A stretch of 64,000 nt of DNA from Streptococcus hyovaginalis DSM 12219 (GTDB lineage Bacteria > Bacillota > Bacilli > Lactobacillales > Streptococcaceae), in NCBI RefSeq assembly GCF_000420785.1, contig NZ_ATVP01000001.1, positions 25,922-89,921 of the forward strand. The letters are read 5' to 3'. The notes under the pieces are model-generated. The model searched no databases and was not told the DNA's origin. It saw only the letters and a program-made list of their open reading frames with translations. The translations under genes were made by a program, and so were the position numbers. Within the stretch, counting starts at the first letter, position 1. Every line of letters starts with the position of its first letter. Shown piece by piece: positions 17,888 to 27,376 of the stretch.

Positions 17888-17932
17888 AAAAAAGACTTAG
17901 AGTGACTGAACATCAGTTGTCTAAGTCTTTTT
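17888..17932. terminator. Bidirectional terminator between monooxygenase and tetR
   Basis: AAAAAGACTTAGA pairs with TCTAAGTCTTTTT around an 18-base loop. A and T runs on both sides serve the two converging genes. Confidence 0.85.
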
Positions 17933-17966
17933 GCTTGGTCTTGTCAAGACAGTTGGTATGCTTGTC

Positions 17967-18476
17967 CTATTGCTCTCCCATCAACCGCATGATGTCATCG
18001 GGGCTTTCCTTACAGCCTCTAGCAACCCAGGTTTTGAGCACTCGGAAAAATCCTCCAACAATGAATTGCAGGTGAAAATCATCGGTCAAGTCCCCCAGTC
18101 TTTCTTTGAAGTAGCGCTCCAAGACCTCCTCGAGCAAGTAGTCCAAATGGTTGGCTGTCAACAATCTAATCTTATCCTGTTGCTCATACCAAAAGTCAAA
18201 AAATTGCCGTAAAGCTAGTAAGAGATGAGCATCTGACCAATCCGACAAGTCAATCTGCAGCTTTGACAACCATGCTTGCAACTCCAAGTTGAAGGACCGT
18301 TCGAGCACCTCTTCCTTATTGGAAAAGTTTCGGTAAAAGGTCACCCGACCGATGCCGGCTCGCTCCACCAACTCAGACACACTAATCTTTTCAAAGGATT
18401 TGTCTTCCAGCAACTCCCACAAAGCCTCCACGACACTCTCCACAAATAACGACTCTTTCCGCTTTACTCTTTCCAT
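17967..18476 (-). CDS. TetR-family regulator
   Basis: A 169-residue TetR-family protein starting MERVKRKESLFVESVVEAL; the helix-turn-helix is FEKISVSELVERAGIGRVTF followed by YRNFSNKEEVLE. I take ATG 18476, after AAGGAAG, in preference to an in-frame GTG nine bases upstream. The C-terminal half (RLLTANHLDYLLEEVLER, GGFFRVLKTWVARGC) is typical of the short DhaS/TetR-like subgroup. It is divergent from two hydrolase genes, with GAAAC...GTTTC dyads in the gap. Confidence 0.88.
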   Translation of the reverse strand: MERVKRKESLFVESVVEALWELLEDKSFEKISVSELVERAGIGRVTFYRNFSNKEEVLERSFNLELQAWLSKLQIDLSDWSDAHLLLALRQFFDFWYEQQDKIRLLTANHLDYLLEEVLERYFKERLGDLTDDFHLQFIVGGFFRVLKTWVARGCKESPDDIMRLMGEQ

Positions 18477-18568
18477 GCGAAACACTTCCTTTCAGTTGTT
18501 TCCTTTTGGGCAAATAGCAGAGCCGGGACTAGTTTTCATGCCCATCATCTGCTAAACTAAGAAAAAAC

Positions 18569-18582
18569 GAAACACTTGTTTC
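18569..18582. promoter_or_regulatory. Candidate TetR operator (GAAAC-N4-GTTTC)
   Basis: GAAAC and GTTTC are inverted around ACTT. A related GAAACACTTCCTTTC copy lies beside the tetR start at about 18479-18493. Two copies of the same core in one divergent gap suggest the binding site of the adjacent regulator. Confidence 0.6.
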
Positions 18583-18617
18583 TGAAAATATACCATAAAG
18601 GACAGAAAAAAGAAAGT

Positions 18618-19736
18618 ATGAAAAAAGTTTGGAAAATAGTAGCAGCTGTAACAGTTGTACTAGCCTTGCTTGGCTTTATTGCCTACAAAAAGACATTTGG
18701 CTGGTCAGCTCCTGAGCTTGTTCATCAGACCCCACAAGTGAATGAATGGTACCGCCTTAGTCTCGAAGGGGTTGTAGATTCTCAGGGCAATCAGGCACAC
18801 GGGCTGCTTCGTATCGGTAAAGAGAAGAATAAGGTGATGGTCTATTTCTTCGGTGGTGGTGTGAGTATCAATGAAGAGACTGCTAGTGGTGGCACACGCT
18901 ATTTTTCGACCACAACTGACCGTCAAGATTATGTCGCAACTTGGGGAATTGGAAGTCCTCAGGAAGACAATCCATTTAAGGACTGGACTATGATTGTCCT
19001 TCCTTATGGGACAGGTGATTTTCATGCAGGGACTCAGGATTTTTCCTATGTAGATAATAATGGGAAAGAGCGGGTAGTGCATCATCAAGGTTATTCCAAT
19101 CTGATGAGTATTTTAGCAGCAGCCAAGTCTCACATAGGTAATCCAGATACGCTTCTGGTAACTGGATTTTCAGCTGGTGGGTTTGCAACATCATTGCTTG
19201 CGGACGAAGTGATTTCACAATTTCCCACCGCAGAGAATGTCACAGTTGCAGTTGACAGTGCCTTTTTGAGACATGATAATTGGAAAAGCATAGCAGAAAA
19301 TGTCTGGAAGACACCGACTTCCATTAGTGACCGCCTACATTCAGACAATATTGTTCTAGATAGCTTAGTAGCCCTCCATGAGAAGCGAGGGGATAGGGTT
19401 AAGATATTGTTTGATATTTCCTATCGAGATGGGATTCTTCAGCAATATCAATCCTATATTGACCAAGGGAAACTAGCAGATGCAACAAAAGCGAGCAGTG
19501 ATGACTTTCAAATCAGGCTCAAACAGATGGTACAAGAACTGCAAACTCAGATTGAGGGAGTGGGTGTTTTTATCTGGAATTATGGTCAAGATGATAAAAC
19601 CACAGCTACTCAGCACACCACCATTAACTTCTCAACATTCTTTACCCCTATGTCTCAAGACAAGAGTGTGGCTGATTGGCTACATGATGCTGTCAATGGA
19701 CAGGTAAACAGTTATGGATTAGAACTATTAGATTAG
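18618..19736 (+). CDS. Membrane-anchored hydrolase of pectin-acetylesterase type
   Basis: A 372-residue enzyme with an N-terminal hydrophobic anchor (VWKIVAAVTVVLALLGFIAY), so probably outside the membrane. The catalytic serine sits in LVTGFSAGGFATSLLADE, the nucleophile pattern of pectinacetylesterase-like alpha/beta hydrolases. Upstream GKEKNKVMVYFFGGGVSIN supplies the glycine-rich oxyanion loop, and a His occurs late in TTATQHTTINF. The ATG at 18618 follows AAGAAAG; an upstream start at 18576 is in frame but poor. It is followed 9 bases on by a second anchored hydrolase, in an operon opposite the tetR. Confidence 0.75.
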   Translation: MKKVWKIVAAVTVVLALLGFIAYKKTFGWSAPELVHQTPQVNEWYRLSLEGVVDSQGNQAHGLLRIGKEKNKVMVYFFGGGVSINEETASGGTRYFSTTTDRQDYVATWGIGSPQEDNPFKDWTMIVLPYGTGDFHAGTQDFSYVDNNGKERVVHHQGYSNLMSILAAAKSHIGNPDTLLVTGFSAGGFATSLLADEVISQFPTAENVTVAVDSAFLRHDNWKSIAENVWKTPTSISDRLHSDNIVLDSLVALHEKRGDRVKILFDISYRDGILQQYQSYIDQGKLADATKASSDDFQIRLKQMVQELQTQIEGVGVFIWNYGQDDKTTATQHTTINFSTFFTPMSQDKSVADWLHDAVNGQVNSYGLELLD

Positions 19737-19745
19737 GAGAACAAG

Positions 19746-20765
19746 ATGAAAAAATTCAAAAAATTTATCTTATGGACCCTTGGTATTGTAGCTAGTCTCG
19801 GTATCATTGTCTATGTGTTGGTTACCAATCATCCGCAGTTGGTAGTCGGGGGCATTCAATCGTTTATGTACAAGGAAAGTTCACCGAACTCTTACAGTCC
19901 TCTTTATGATCCCATTGATGGCTTGAAAGAAAATGGTCAGTATCTGAAAAGTGAGATTGCCTATAGCAAGGACTATCCCAACAGCCTTTTAGATATTACC
20001 TATCCAGACCCAAATTTGGAAGCTGACCGTCCAACCCTCTTCTATTTCCACGGTGGTGGATTCTTTGGAGGAAGCAAAAATATGGGTGATCCACTGGCTG
20101 CCAGCCAATCAACCTATCTCATTGACGATATCGTTTCAAAAGGTTACAACGTTGTCAATGTTGACTATGCGCTTGTGCCAGACTATCATTTTCCAACGCC
20201 GGTGATTCAAATGAATCAGGCCATCGCCTACATGAAGGAACACGCTGAAGAATACCATTTGAACATGGACAATGTCGTCTTGATGGGCTCATCAGCAGGT
20301 GCCATCATGGTAGCACAATACGGTAGCCTCTTAGCCAACAATGATTACGCTCAGCTATTGAACATTGAACCAAGTATTGCAAAAGAATATGTCAAGGCTC
20401 TGGTCATCGACGACGCTCCCTTAGATTACGCCAAGTTTAGCTTAAGCACGAAGATTTTGGTTGGAAATTATGTTTCAGAAACCATTTATCTCAGTGAAGA
20501 AGAAATCAATGCCTATAACCCGATTTCCCAAGTGAACAAGGACTACCCAGCTAGTTTCCTTCTGGGAAGCGAATATCGAACAGATATGGTGTCGCTCAAT
20601 AAGGCCTTGAAGCAATCAGGAGTTGAAAATGAATTGGTCGATCCTTTAGCAGAAGAAGGCCTTGAAAAGCCTCATGGTTTTGTGGCGAATTTACGGACTG
20701 ACCCGGTGTCTGCCAAAGCATTTGAGCGGTTGTTGGCTTTTATCAATGAACGAATAAAGGAGTAA
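19746..20765 (+). CDS. Membrane-anchored alpha/beta hydrolase (HSL-type)
   Basis: A 339-residue esterase/lipase-like protein with an N-terminal membrane segment (FILWTLGIVASLGIIVYVLV). FYFHGGGFFGGSKN is the HGGG oxyanion motif of the hormone-sensitive-lipase family, VVLMGSSAGAIMVAQ holds the nucleophilic serine, and KPHGFVANL the likely histidine. It probably acts on an extracellular acyl ester. It lies 9 bases after the pectin-acetylesterase-like gene with AGGAGAAC before its start. A degraded stretch of about 1 kb follows. Confidence 0.85.
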   Translation: MKKFKKFILWTLGIVASLGIIVYVLVTNHPQLVVGGIQSFMYKESSPNSYSPLYDPIDGLKENGQYLKSEIAYSKDYPNSLLDITYPDPNLEADRPTLFYFHGGGFFGGSKNMGDPLAASQSTYLIDDIVSKGYNVVNVDYALVPDYHFPTPVIQMNQAIAYMKEHAEEYHLNMDNVVLMGSSAGAIMVAQYGSLLANNDYAQLLNIEPSIAKEYVKALVIDDAPLDYAKFSLSTKILVGNYVSETIYLSEEEINAYNPISQVNKDYPASFLLGSEYRTDMVSLNKALKQSGVENELVDPLAEEGLEKPHGFVANLRTDPVSAKAFERLLAFINERIKE

Positions 20766-21770
20766 ATGGATGTCATCAACTATCCGAAAGCAGTACATCG
20801 TTTCATCGAGACTAACAATCCTGAGAACTAATAGGAGTGACCGCAGGTATGGCCCGTGTGATTAATGCTGAGTAGGAAAGTCTAGCAAAATAGGCAGAAA
20901 CAGCCGTTAGGGGATTGGTTGTGAGCTTATTAGACACCTTTTATGATACCTACTGGATTGTTCAAGAAAAAGAATTAGGCAAATCCCATAAAAAATAGAC
21001 AGTCTAACGAGTGCTTAAAATGCAAGAATTGCTTGGGTTAAGATAAAAATCTGAATATAGGAAAGTGTAAAAATCTATATCATCAAAAATATTAAAAAGC
21101 TATTCATTAAAAGAAAAAAATTATCCTAATTCTTCAGGAGAGAGCTTCAGCATAATTTTCGAGTAATAACTGATATTTTTCCATTATGATGTGGAGACAA
21201 GATTTTTCAAGGCGACTATAGAGGATTATTTTTTATTCTGTCACGTGCTCTTAGAAAAAATTAGTCAATCATTTTTGAAAAAATAAACATAAATTCATAA
21301 TGGTACGCCATCAGAAATTACTCGAGGAATAGGTGGCTAATAAAGGAAGTTCCCCACTATCCGGGATGAGTTCCCTTAGATTCCTCAGATAAGTTGTCTT
21401 TCATATAATTGGATAAAATATCCTATCCAATAGCAAAAGAAATGGTAGCTGATAGTCTTGGGGTTGATAGAGAAGTCGACATTTTTTGCCAGAAGTTGTG
21501 TAATCATTATACAACTCTAGATGAAGTGATACTCAGACAGAGTTTCTCAATGGTTTCTGTGATGAAATTAGGCGCTTTCTCCTAACGCGATTCGTGTTGC
21601 CAGCCTTCTGGATTTCGATAGAGGATAACTTAGTTTCATAAGTGGATGCTTATTTAGACATGAAAACACCTCCGCTTGCTATTTTACTAGAATGCAACGG
21701 AGGTATGTTGTTGGAGGTGGTACCAAGTCTCAACCTTTTTAGCAATGTCAGCTTTGATAAAAGAGTTACT
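20766..21770. other. About 1 kb of decayed, gene-free DNA
   Basis: No intact gene is supported. At 20767 a frame reads MDVINYPKAVHRFIETNNPE then stops; this resembles the start of a SnoaL-like protein. Near 20920-20990 another broken frame reads LVVSLLDTFYDTYWIVQEKE. At about 21425-21590 a longer piece reads AKEMVADSLGVDREVDIF then CQKLCNHYTTLDEV, unrecognised. A hairpin (CCTCCG with CGGAGG) lies at about 21668-21703. The region seems to be a graveyard of several deleted genes. Confidence 0.5.
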
Positions 21771-22133
21771 CTAGACAATAAAGGATAAGATTAGGAATAA
21801 AATAGATAGGCCTCCCTGTTTGGCTAGGATTGAAGGGTTGACCGTTAGGCCACCGTAAGCTGCAACACCTAGAATATAAAAGTGGATCAAGCGTGAGATT
21901 TCGACTTGATTACTGGTTACAAAGGCTGCGTAAAGAAGTCCTAAAGCGATGAGCAAGTTATAGACACCTTGATTTTTAAAGGAGTTGTTGAGAGACTTTT
22001 GTTTCAAATCCTCTACCTTCATTCCGAAAGTGTCGGCAGTTTTTTGGGAATCTGTTTTGATGGTCTCCAAGTAGAAGATGTAAGCAAAGAGAAGAGCAGT
22101 AATGATAGAAATCAGTTGTAAAATAAGTGACAT
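21771..22133 (-). CDS. DUF1304 family membrane protein
   Basis: A 120-residue integral membrane protein with four hydrophobic segments: MSLILQLISIITALLFAYIF, NLLIALGLLYAAFV, LIHFYILGVAAYGGLTV and GGLSILFLILSFIV. The loop KTADTFGMKVEDLKQ and KNQGVYNLLIALG match the DUF1304 pattern as I know it. I choose ATG 22133 after AAAGGACC; an extension to 22193 has no ribosome site. It is downstream of a nitroreductase gene on the same strand, 74 bases apart, so may be cotranscribed. Function is unknown. Confidence 0.85.
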   Translation of the reverse strand: MSLILQLISIITALLFAYIFYLETIKTDSQKTADTFGMKVEDLKQKSLNNSFKNQGVYNLLIALGLLYAAFVTSNQVEISRLIHFYILGVAAYGGLTVNPSILAKQGGLSILFLILSFIV

Positions 22134-22207
22134 GATGGTCCTTTCAAATGGGTTATGAATGTATTGTGACGTATGGATAAATGAGTGTCGCAAAACGGCT
22201 AGGAGGT

Positions 22208-22840
22208 TTATTTAAATCTTGTGACTTCCTCAGCTGATAGTCGCACAGATGGGTAACCTTGATCTAGGGCTTTGCCAATGGAAATAATCATAATCGGTAA
22301 ATAACGATCGCTGTCCATACCAAAGGCTTGCCCGACCTGGTCTTCTTCAAAACCACCGATAGCATTGGTATCATAGCCGTAGGAGCGTGCAACAAGCATG
22401 AATTGCATGGCTGCTAAACTACTATCAATGGTAATGACGCGATCCATTTTTTCCTTTGAGTAAGATTGGTAAGTTGGGAGGATAACATTTAGTTGGGCGT
22501 CACGAACATCAGCTGGCATTTTACCTTCTTCAACCGCTTGATTGTAAATCTTCTCACCATTTTCATAACATTGTCTATCTCCAAAGATAAGAATCATGGC
22601 AGATGAACTATCGTTTTGGAGTGTATTGAAGCGGATGAGCGGTTTTAACTTGGCTTTTTCTTCCTCAGACTCTACGATAACAAAGCGCCAAGGTTGCATA
22701 TTAACAGATGAAGGCGCTCTAAAGGCTTCATCAAGCATCTGTAACATGTCTTCTCTAGGAATTTTGACGCTGGGGTCGTATGAACGAAGAGAACGTCTCT
22801 CCAGGGTAATCTTATCGAATTGATTGTTAATGCGTTGCAT
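22208..22840 (-). CDS. Nitroreductase-family protein
   Basis: A 210-residue FMN-dependent NAD(P)H oxidoreductase. RRSLRSYDPS is the N-terminal FMN phosphate-binding motif and FRAPSSVNMQPWRFVIVESE the FMN-binding loop; GFEEDQVGQAFGMD and LPIMIISIGKA complete the fold. Likely substrates are quinones or nitro compounds. It is divergent from a MarR regulator across a perfect palindrome, so it is probably repressed by it. An AAAAGGAGCACTC site precedes the start. Confidence 0.92.
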   Translation of the reverse strand: MQRINNQFDKITLERRSLRSYDPSVKIPREDMLQMLDEAFRAPSSVNMQPWRFVIVESEEEKAKLKPLIRFNTLQNDSSSAMILIFGDRQCYENGEKIYNQAVEEGKMPADVRDAQLNVILPTYQSYSKEKMDRVITIDSSLAAMQFMLVARSYGYDTNAIGGFEEDQVGQAFGMDSDRYLPIMIISIGKALDQGYPSVRLSAEEVTRFK

Positions 22841-22857
22841 GAGTGCTCCTTTTATTT

Positions 22858-22871
22858 AATCGTGCACGATT
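22858..22871. promoter_or_regulatory. Candidate MarR operator
   Basis: AATCGTGCACGATT is a perfect 14-bp palindrome in the gap between divergent nitroreductase and MarR genes, immediately upstream of the nitroreductase ribosome-binding site. Confidence 0.65.
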
Positions 22872-22977
22872 GATTTTGATGTAGTATAGCATGACTAGCT
22901 GCTGGTGTCAAATGAGACGCTAGACATTGTGAAGTCTGCTAAAATTTGGTAAACTGTAGCAATTAAAGGAGCCAAAG

Positions 22978-23421
22978 ATGAAAGAAAATAATGAATTAGT
23001 CGGTGAATTATGCTTATCATTTTACAGTGTTTATAAATTATTCAGCCAATATTATACCAAACTACTATCTGAGTTTGATCTTACTTACACACAGTATTTG
23101 GTTTTAATGGTTCTTTGGAAAAATCCTAGGCAAACCTTGAGTGAAGTTGGCAAGCGTTTAGACCTTTCTAGTAACACCTTGACGCCCTTGTTCAAGAGGT
23201 TAGAAGAAAAGGGCTATATCAAACGAATTAAAACTGATGCAGATAAGCGTCAACTCTATATTGAGTTAACAGGTGCTGGTAAAGCACTCGAACTTGAGGT
23301 CTTGTCAAAAATCAAAGAAACCTATCAACAATTAGACCAACTGGATGAGCAACAAGTTGCTAATACTATCAAAAATAATAACTTATTGATCAAAATCCTA
23401 CAGGAAGCCAAGGATAGGTAA
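22978..23421 (+). CDS. MarR-family regulator (OhrR-like)
   Basis: A 147-residue MarR-family regulator. The winged helix is clear: LTYTQYLVLMVLWKNPRQTL, EVGKRLDLSSNTLTPLFKRL, and the wing IKRIKTDADKRQLYIELT. One cysteine near the N terminus (ELCLSFYSVYKLF) lies where OhrR-type proteins carry their peroxide-sensing Cys, so redox control of the divergent nitroreductase is plausible. A GGAGCC site precedes the start. Confidence 0.9.
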   Translation: MKENNELVGELCLSFYSVYKLFSQYYTKLLSEFDLTYTQYLVLMVLWKNPRQTLSEVGKRLDLSSNTLTPLFKRLEEKGYIKRIKTDADKRQLYIELTGAGKALELEVLSKIKETYQQLDQLDEQQVANTIKNNNLLIKILQEAKDR

Positions 23422-23553
23422 AGAACTTGGTGTTAAAGTTGGTATTCCATTTTCTATGAGATAATTAAAGGATAGGTGAGATTTTTAGTGAAAACACTGT
23501 CCTATAGACCAACCTTTCATAAGCTTGAGTGATATTCATTGCTAAATAAGTAG

Positions 23554-23579
23554 TAAAACCTTGTTTTCAGGGCTTTTTC
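23554..23579 (+). terminator. Probable terminator after the marR gene
   Basis: AAAACCTTG pairs with CAGGGCTTTT-like sequence around a T-rich loop, then CTTTTTCTT. The stem is short. Confidence 0.4.
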
Positions 23580-23705
23580 TTATATCAGAAATTGTTTGTT
23601 TGATAATAGTAAAAATATTATACTAATTTATTGACAGAATATATCGTTGGCATTATACTGTTTATAGAAAGTCAAAAATTTTTACTAAAAAAAGAAGAGT
23701 TAGAT

Positions 23706-24671
23706 ATGAAAGCAGTAGTGGTTTCAAAAGCAGGTAGTCCAGAGGTCTTGGAGCTTATTCAGCGTGATATTCCCAAAATCAAGCCAGACTGGACTTTAGT
23801 GAAGGTCATGGGATTTGGTATCAATCATTCTGAGATTTTCACCAGACAGGGATTGTCGCCAAGCGTGACCTTTCCTCGGATTTTGGAGATTGAATTGGTC
23901 GGCCTTGTGGAAGAAAGCAGTGACAGGCAGCGTTTCCCGGTTGGGCAAAAAGTGGTCTCCATCATGGGGGATCTGGGTTGGGCTTTTGATGGCGGCTATG
24001 CCGAGTATGCCTTGGTGCCCAACCGCAGTCTTTACACGATTGAGACGGATTTGAACTGGGCAGACTTAGCTGCGGTTCCTGAGACTTACTATACTGCCTT
24101 TGGCGCTATGAAAAACCTCAAAATCGAGGCGAAGGATAGGATTTTGGTTCGGGCTGGATCAAGTGGTGTCGGTCAGGCCTTTGCCAAGTTGGTGCGCAGC
24201 CAGTTTCCAGACATGAATCTGGTGGCCTCCGTCCGCAATCTAGCCAAGGAAGAGCAGCTGCTCACCGCAGGTTTTTCCAAAGCCATCCTCGAAAAAGACG
24301 GGCGTCTGCAAACTCAAGAGACTTTCACTAAAATCTTTGAACTGGTCGGTCCAGCTACTATCAAAGATTCGCTGGCCCATCTAGAAGAGGATGGCATCAT
24401 CAGCTCGACGGGTCAGCTGGGTGGCAAGTGGTATCTGGAGGATTTTGACCCGATCGAAATGCTGGGTAACAATGTCTATTTGACAACTTTCGCCTCTGGC
24501 AATGTCAATCAGGTAAAATTACAAGATATGTTTGACTATATAAAGATCTACGATGTGCCTGTCAGTCCGGAAAAAATCTACACCATTGATCAAATCCAAA
24601 CAGCTCATGCCTATCTAGAGAGCAAGGAAAGTTTTGGCAAGATTGTTGTGCTCAATCATCAGGAGGTTTAA
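23706..24671 (+). CDS. Zinc-free alcohol dehydrogenase/quinone reductase-like MDR protein
   Basis: A 321-residue medium-chain dehydrogenase/reductase. The GroES-like part reads MGFGINHSEIFTRQGLSPSV and FPRILEIELVGLVEES; the cofactor loop is ILVRAGSSGVGQAFAKLVRS. It lacks the zinc cysteines. I start at ATG 23706, after AAGAAGAG; an in-frame TTG at 23631 would add 25 hydrophobic residues but has no ribosome site. The stop is one base before the next gene's ATG, so it opens an operon with a MarR regulator, an ABC transporter and a SnoaL protein. Confidence 0.85.
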   Translation: MKAVVVSKAGSPEVLELIQRDIPKIKPDWTLVKVMGFGINHSEIFTRQGLSPSVTFPRILEIELVGLVEESSDRQRFPVGQKVVSIMGDLGWAFDGGYAEYALVPNRSLYTIETDLNWADLAAVPETYYTAFGAMKNLKIEAKDRILVRAGSSGVGQAFAKLVRSQFPDMNLVASVRNLAKEEQLLTAGFSKAILEKDGRLQTQETFTKIFELVGPATIKDSLAHLEEDGIISSTGQLGGKWYLEDFDPIEMLGNNVYLTTFASGNVNQVKLQDMFDYIKIYDVPVSPEKIYTIDQIQTAHAYLESKESFGKIVVLNHQEV

Positions 24672-24672
24672 G

Positions 24673-25131
24673 ATGACAGATATTCGTAAGGAAACTAAGC
24701 AACTCATGCGCCTCTTTGACCAGCAGGGCAATCTCTATGAAAATTATGCACGCCAACACGGTCTACAAGGTAAATCGCTCAATATTCTGCTCTGGATTTA
24801 TTACAATCCTCAAGGTGTGACCCAGAATTGGATTTGCAAGAAAACCTATTCGACCAAGCAGGTAGTCCATGCCACTATTAAAAATTGGCAGGCCAAGGGC
24901 TATTTGTATTTCAAGGAAAATGACAAAGATCGCCGTCACAAATTGCTCTTTTTGACGGAAATTGGTCGAGCCTTTGCCTCAGCCATTCTGGATCCCCTGG
25001 AGGAGATGGAAATGATGGCTATGTCAACCTTGACAGCGGAGGAACGAGCGGTTTTGCTGAACGTTTTTGGTAAATACAGTAATGCCGTGACGGCTCTATT
25101 GACGGAAAAGAAAGAGGAATTAGATGATTGA
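24673..25131 (+). CDS. MarR-family regulator
   Basis: A 152-residue MarR-family protein starting MTDIRKETKQLMRLF after AGGAGGT. The winged helix is WICKKTYSTKQVVHATIKNW, the wing is FKENDKDRRHKLLFLTEIG. It sits inside an operon between an MDR oxidoreductase and an osmoprotectant-type ABC transporter, and its end overlaps the ATPase gene by 8 bases, so it is an operon-encoded regulator of these genes. Confidence 0.9.
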   Translation: MTDIRKETKQLMRLFDQQGNLYENYARQHGLQGKSLNILLWIYYNPQGVTQNWICKKTYSTKQVVHATIKNWQAKGYLYFKENDKDRRHKLLFLTEIGRAFASAILDPLEEMEMMAMSTLTAEERAVLLNVFGKYSNAVTALLTEKKEELDD

Positions 25132-25855
25132 GTATCAAAACGTCTCCCATTCCTATCAGGGAAATGGTAATATTTTAAAGCAGTTAACCTTTACGATTAA
25201 GGAAGGTGAATTTTTTGTTCTGGTTGGTCCCAGCGGTAGCGGTAAGACAACAACGCTCAAGCTGATTAACCGCTTGATTGAGCAGACGGATGGTGACATT
25301 CTCTTTCAAGGTAAGCGTCTTAAAGATTATGACTTGCGGGAACTGCGTCTGGAAACGGGTTATGTCCTGCAACAAATCGCCCTCTTTCCCAATCTAACAG
25401 TGGCAGAGAATATTGCCCTCATTCCTGAGATGAAGGGGATGGACAAGGCGGAGATTGTAGCCAAAACCCGTCAACTCTTGACCAAGGTTGGCTTAGATCC
25501 AGACCAATACTTGTCGCGCCTGCCTCAAGATTTGTCCGGGGGAGAACGTCAGCGGGTTGGTATTCTTCGTGCTATCATTGCCAATCCTAAGGTCTTACTG
25601 ATGGACGAGCCTTTCTCGGCCTTGGACCCTATCAGCAAGGATCAGTTGCAGGAGTTGATTAAGGATTTGCATGAGGAATTTGGAATGACGACGGTCTTTG
25701 TCACCCACGATATGGACGAGGCGGTCAAATTGGCTGATCGGATTAGCCTGATGAAAGACGGCCAGATTGTCCAGATTGGGACGCCAGATGAATTGCGCTA
25801 TCAACCTGCAAACGACTTTGTCCGTCAATTTATGCAAACTAGGGGAGGTGCCTGA
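25124..25855 (+). CDS. ABC transporter ATPase, osmoprotectant (OpuC/EgtV) type
   Basis: The 243-residue ATPase of an importer for quaternary-amine or betaine-like compounds. [18 protein letters not shown] is the Walker [16 protein letters not shown] the signature, and [13 protein letters not shown] the Walker B. It lacks the C-terminal CBS domains of OpuCA, so is a short form. It pairs with the next gene, a fused permease-binding protein, with which it overlaps at the ATGA. In S. pneumoniae a similar pair, EgtV with EgtU, imports ergothioneine; which ligand applies here cannot be told from sequence alone. Confidence 0.9.
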   Translation: MIEYQNVSHSYQGNGNILKQLTFTIKEGEFFVLVGPSGSGKTTTLKLINRLIEQTDGDILFQGKRLKDYDLRELRLETGYVLQQIALFPNLTVAENIALIPEMKGMDKAEIVAKTRQLLTKVGLDPDQYLSRLPQDLSGGERQRVGILRAIIANPKVLLMDEPFSALDPISKDQLQELIKDLHEEFGMTTVFVTHDMDEAVKLADRISLMKDGQIVQIGTPDELRYQPANDFVRQFMQTRGGA

Positions 25856-27366
25856 TGAATATTATTGATACCTTTATCGAACGACAAGGTGACTGGGTAA
25901 CGGCCCTCTTTGAGCACCTGCGCATTTCACTCTTGGCGCTTCTGATTGCCATAGTCATTGCAGTCCCGCTGGGCTTGATTTTGTCCAATAAGAAACGCCT
26001 AACCGAGTGGAGCCTGCAAATCACAGGGATTTTTCAAACCATTCCCTCGCTGGCTCTTCTTGGGCTCTTCATTCCTTTTATGGGAATTGGTACTCTGCCT
26101 GCGGTTGTGGCTCTGGTTATCTATGCGGTCTTTCCCATTTTACAGGCGACTTTGACTGGGCTTGGCGAAATCGACCCTTATCTCGAAGAGGCAGCGACGG
26201 CCTTCGGGATGACCAAGTGGGAGAAGCTGAAGAAGTTTGAGTTGGCTCTAGCCATGCCCATTCTCATGTCGGGTGTACGGACGGCGGCTATTATGATTAT
26301 CGGGACGGCGACGCTGGCTGCCTTGGTCGGAGCTGGTGGTCTGGGCTCCTTTATCCTCTTAGGAATTGATCGCAATGATTCTGCCCTCATCTTGATTGGT
26401 GCGGTGTCATCAGCTCTCTTGGCGGTCATTTTCGGCTATGCTGTCAAGCTCCTGCAAAATAAGAAACCCAAGACCATTTTGACGGCCCTTCTAGTTGCTT
26501 TATTGGCGGTTGGATCTAGCTATCTTCCAACCTTTAAAGCTCAACCAAAACAAGTGGTCATTGCGGGAAAATTGGGGGCTGAGCCTGAAGTTCTTATCAA
26601 TCTCTACAAGCTTTTGATTGAGGATCAGACCGATATTTCTGTTGAAGTCAAGCCCAATTTTGGTAAGACATCTTTTCTCTATGAGGCACTCAAGTCTGGT
26701 TCTATTGACATTTATCCCGAATTTTCAGGAACGATTACAACCACTCTTTTGAAAAATCCTCCAACAAATTTATCCAACGATCCTGAGAAAGTATACAGCT
26801 ATGCTCGCGATGCCATTTCGGCACAAGATGATCTAGTCTATCTGAAGCCGACTGCCTTCCAAGATACCTATGCTTTAGCAGTTAAAGAGGACTATGCCAA
26901 GGAAAACGGTCTTGAGACCATTTCGGATTTGATCAAAGTTGAGTCGAGTGCGGCAGCAGGCTTTTCTCTGGAGTTTAACGACCGCGAGGATGGCAATATC
27001 GGTCTGCAAAAACGCTACGGACTCAACCTCAATGTCAAAACCATGGAACCTGCCTTGCGCTACGAGGCCATTAAAAACAATGATGTTCAGATTGTAGATG
27101 CCTATTCGACGGATAGCAAGCTACTTACTTACAAACTCAAAGTTCTTGAGGACGACAAGCAACTCTTCCCGCCTTATCAGGCCGCTCCGCTATTGTCCCA
27201 AAAAACATTGGAAAAATACCCAGAGCTTGAGCCTGTTCTCAACAAACTGGTGGACAAAATCAGCGTTGAGGAAATGACACAGATGAACTATGCGGTCGAC
27301 GTTGAAGGCAAGTCAGCAGAAGATGTGGCGCGTCAGTATTTGGAAAAAGAGGGATTGGTGAATTAG
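25855..27366 (+). CDS. Fused ABC permease and substrate-binding protein (OpuC/EgtU type)
   Basis: A 503-residue fusion. Residues 1-220 form the permease, with segments such as [38 protein letters not shown] and [21 protein letters not shown] further membrane segment ([18 protein letters not shown]) leads to the binding domain, about residues 230-503 outside the membrane: [43 protein letters not shown] and PPYQAAPLL are characteristic of the OpuC/ProX-like fold that cages cationic ligands with aromatic residues. It pairs with the ATPase just upstream. Betaine, choline, carnitine or ergothioneine are candidate ligands. Confidence 0.9.
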   Translation: MNIIDTFIERQGDWVTALFEHLRISLLALLIAIVIAVPLGLILSNKKRLTEWSLQITGIFQTIPSLALLGLFIPFMGIGTLPAVVALVIYAVFPILQATLTGLGEIDPYLEEAATAFGMTKWEKLKKFELALAMPILMSGVRTAAIMIIGTATLAALVGAGGLGSFILLGIDRNDSALILIGAVSSALLAVIFGYAVKLLQNKKPKTILTALLVALLAVGSSYLPTFKAQPKQVVIAGKLGAEPEVLINLYKLLIEDQTDISVEVKPNFGKTSFLYEALKSGSIDIYPEFSGTITTTLLKNPPTNLSNDPEKVYSYARDAISAQDDLVYLKPTAFQDTYALAVKEDYAKENGLETISDLIKVESSAAAGFSLEFNDREDGNIGLQKRYGLNLNVKTMEPALRYEAIKNNDVQIVDAYSTDSKLLTYKLKVLEDDKQLFPPYQAAPLLSQKTLEKYPELEPVLNKLVDKISVEEMTQMNYAVDVEGKSAEDVARQYLEKEGLVN

Positions 27367-27376
27367 GAGAAATAAC

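Noticed and set aside
21690-21735. T-box-like GGTGGTACC near 21720
   Set aside because: Six to nine matching bases only, no antiterminator stem or downstream biosynthetic gene on that strand.
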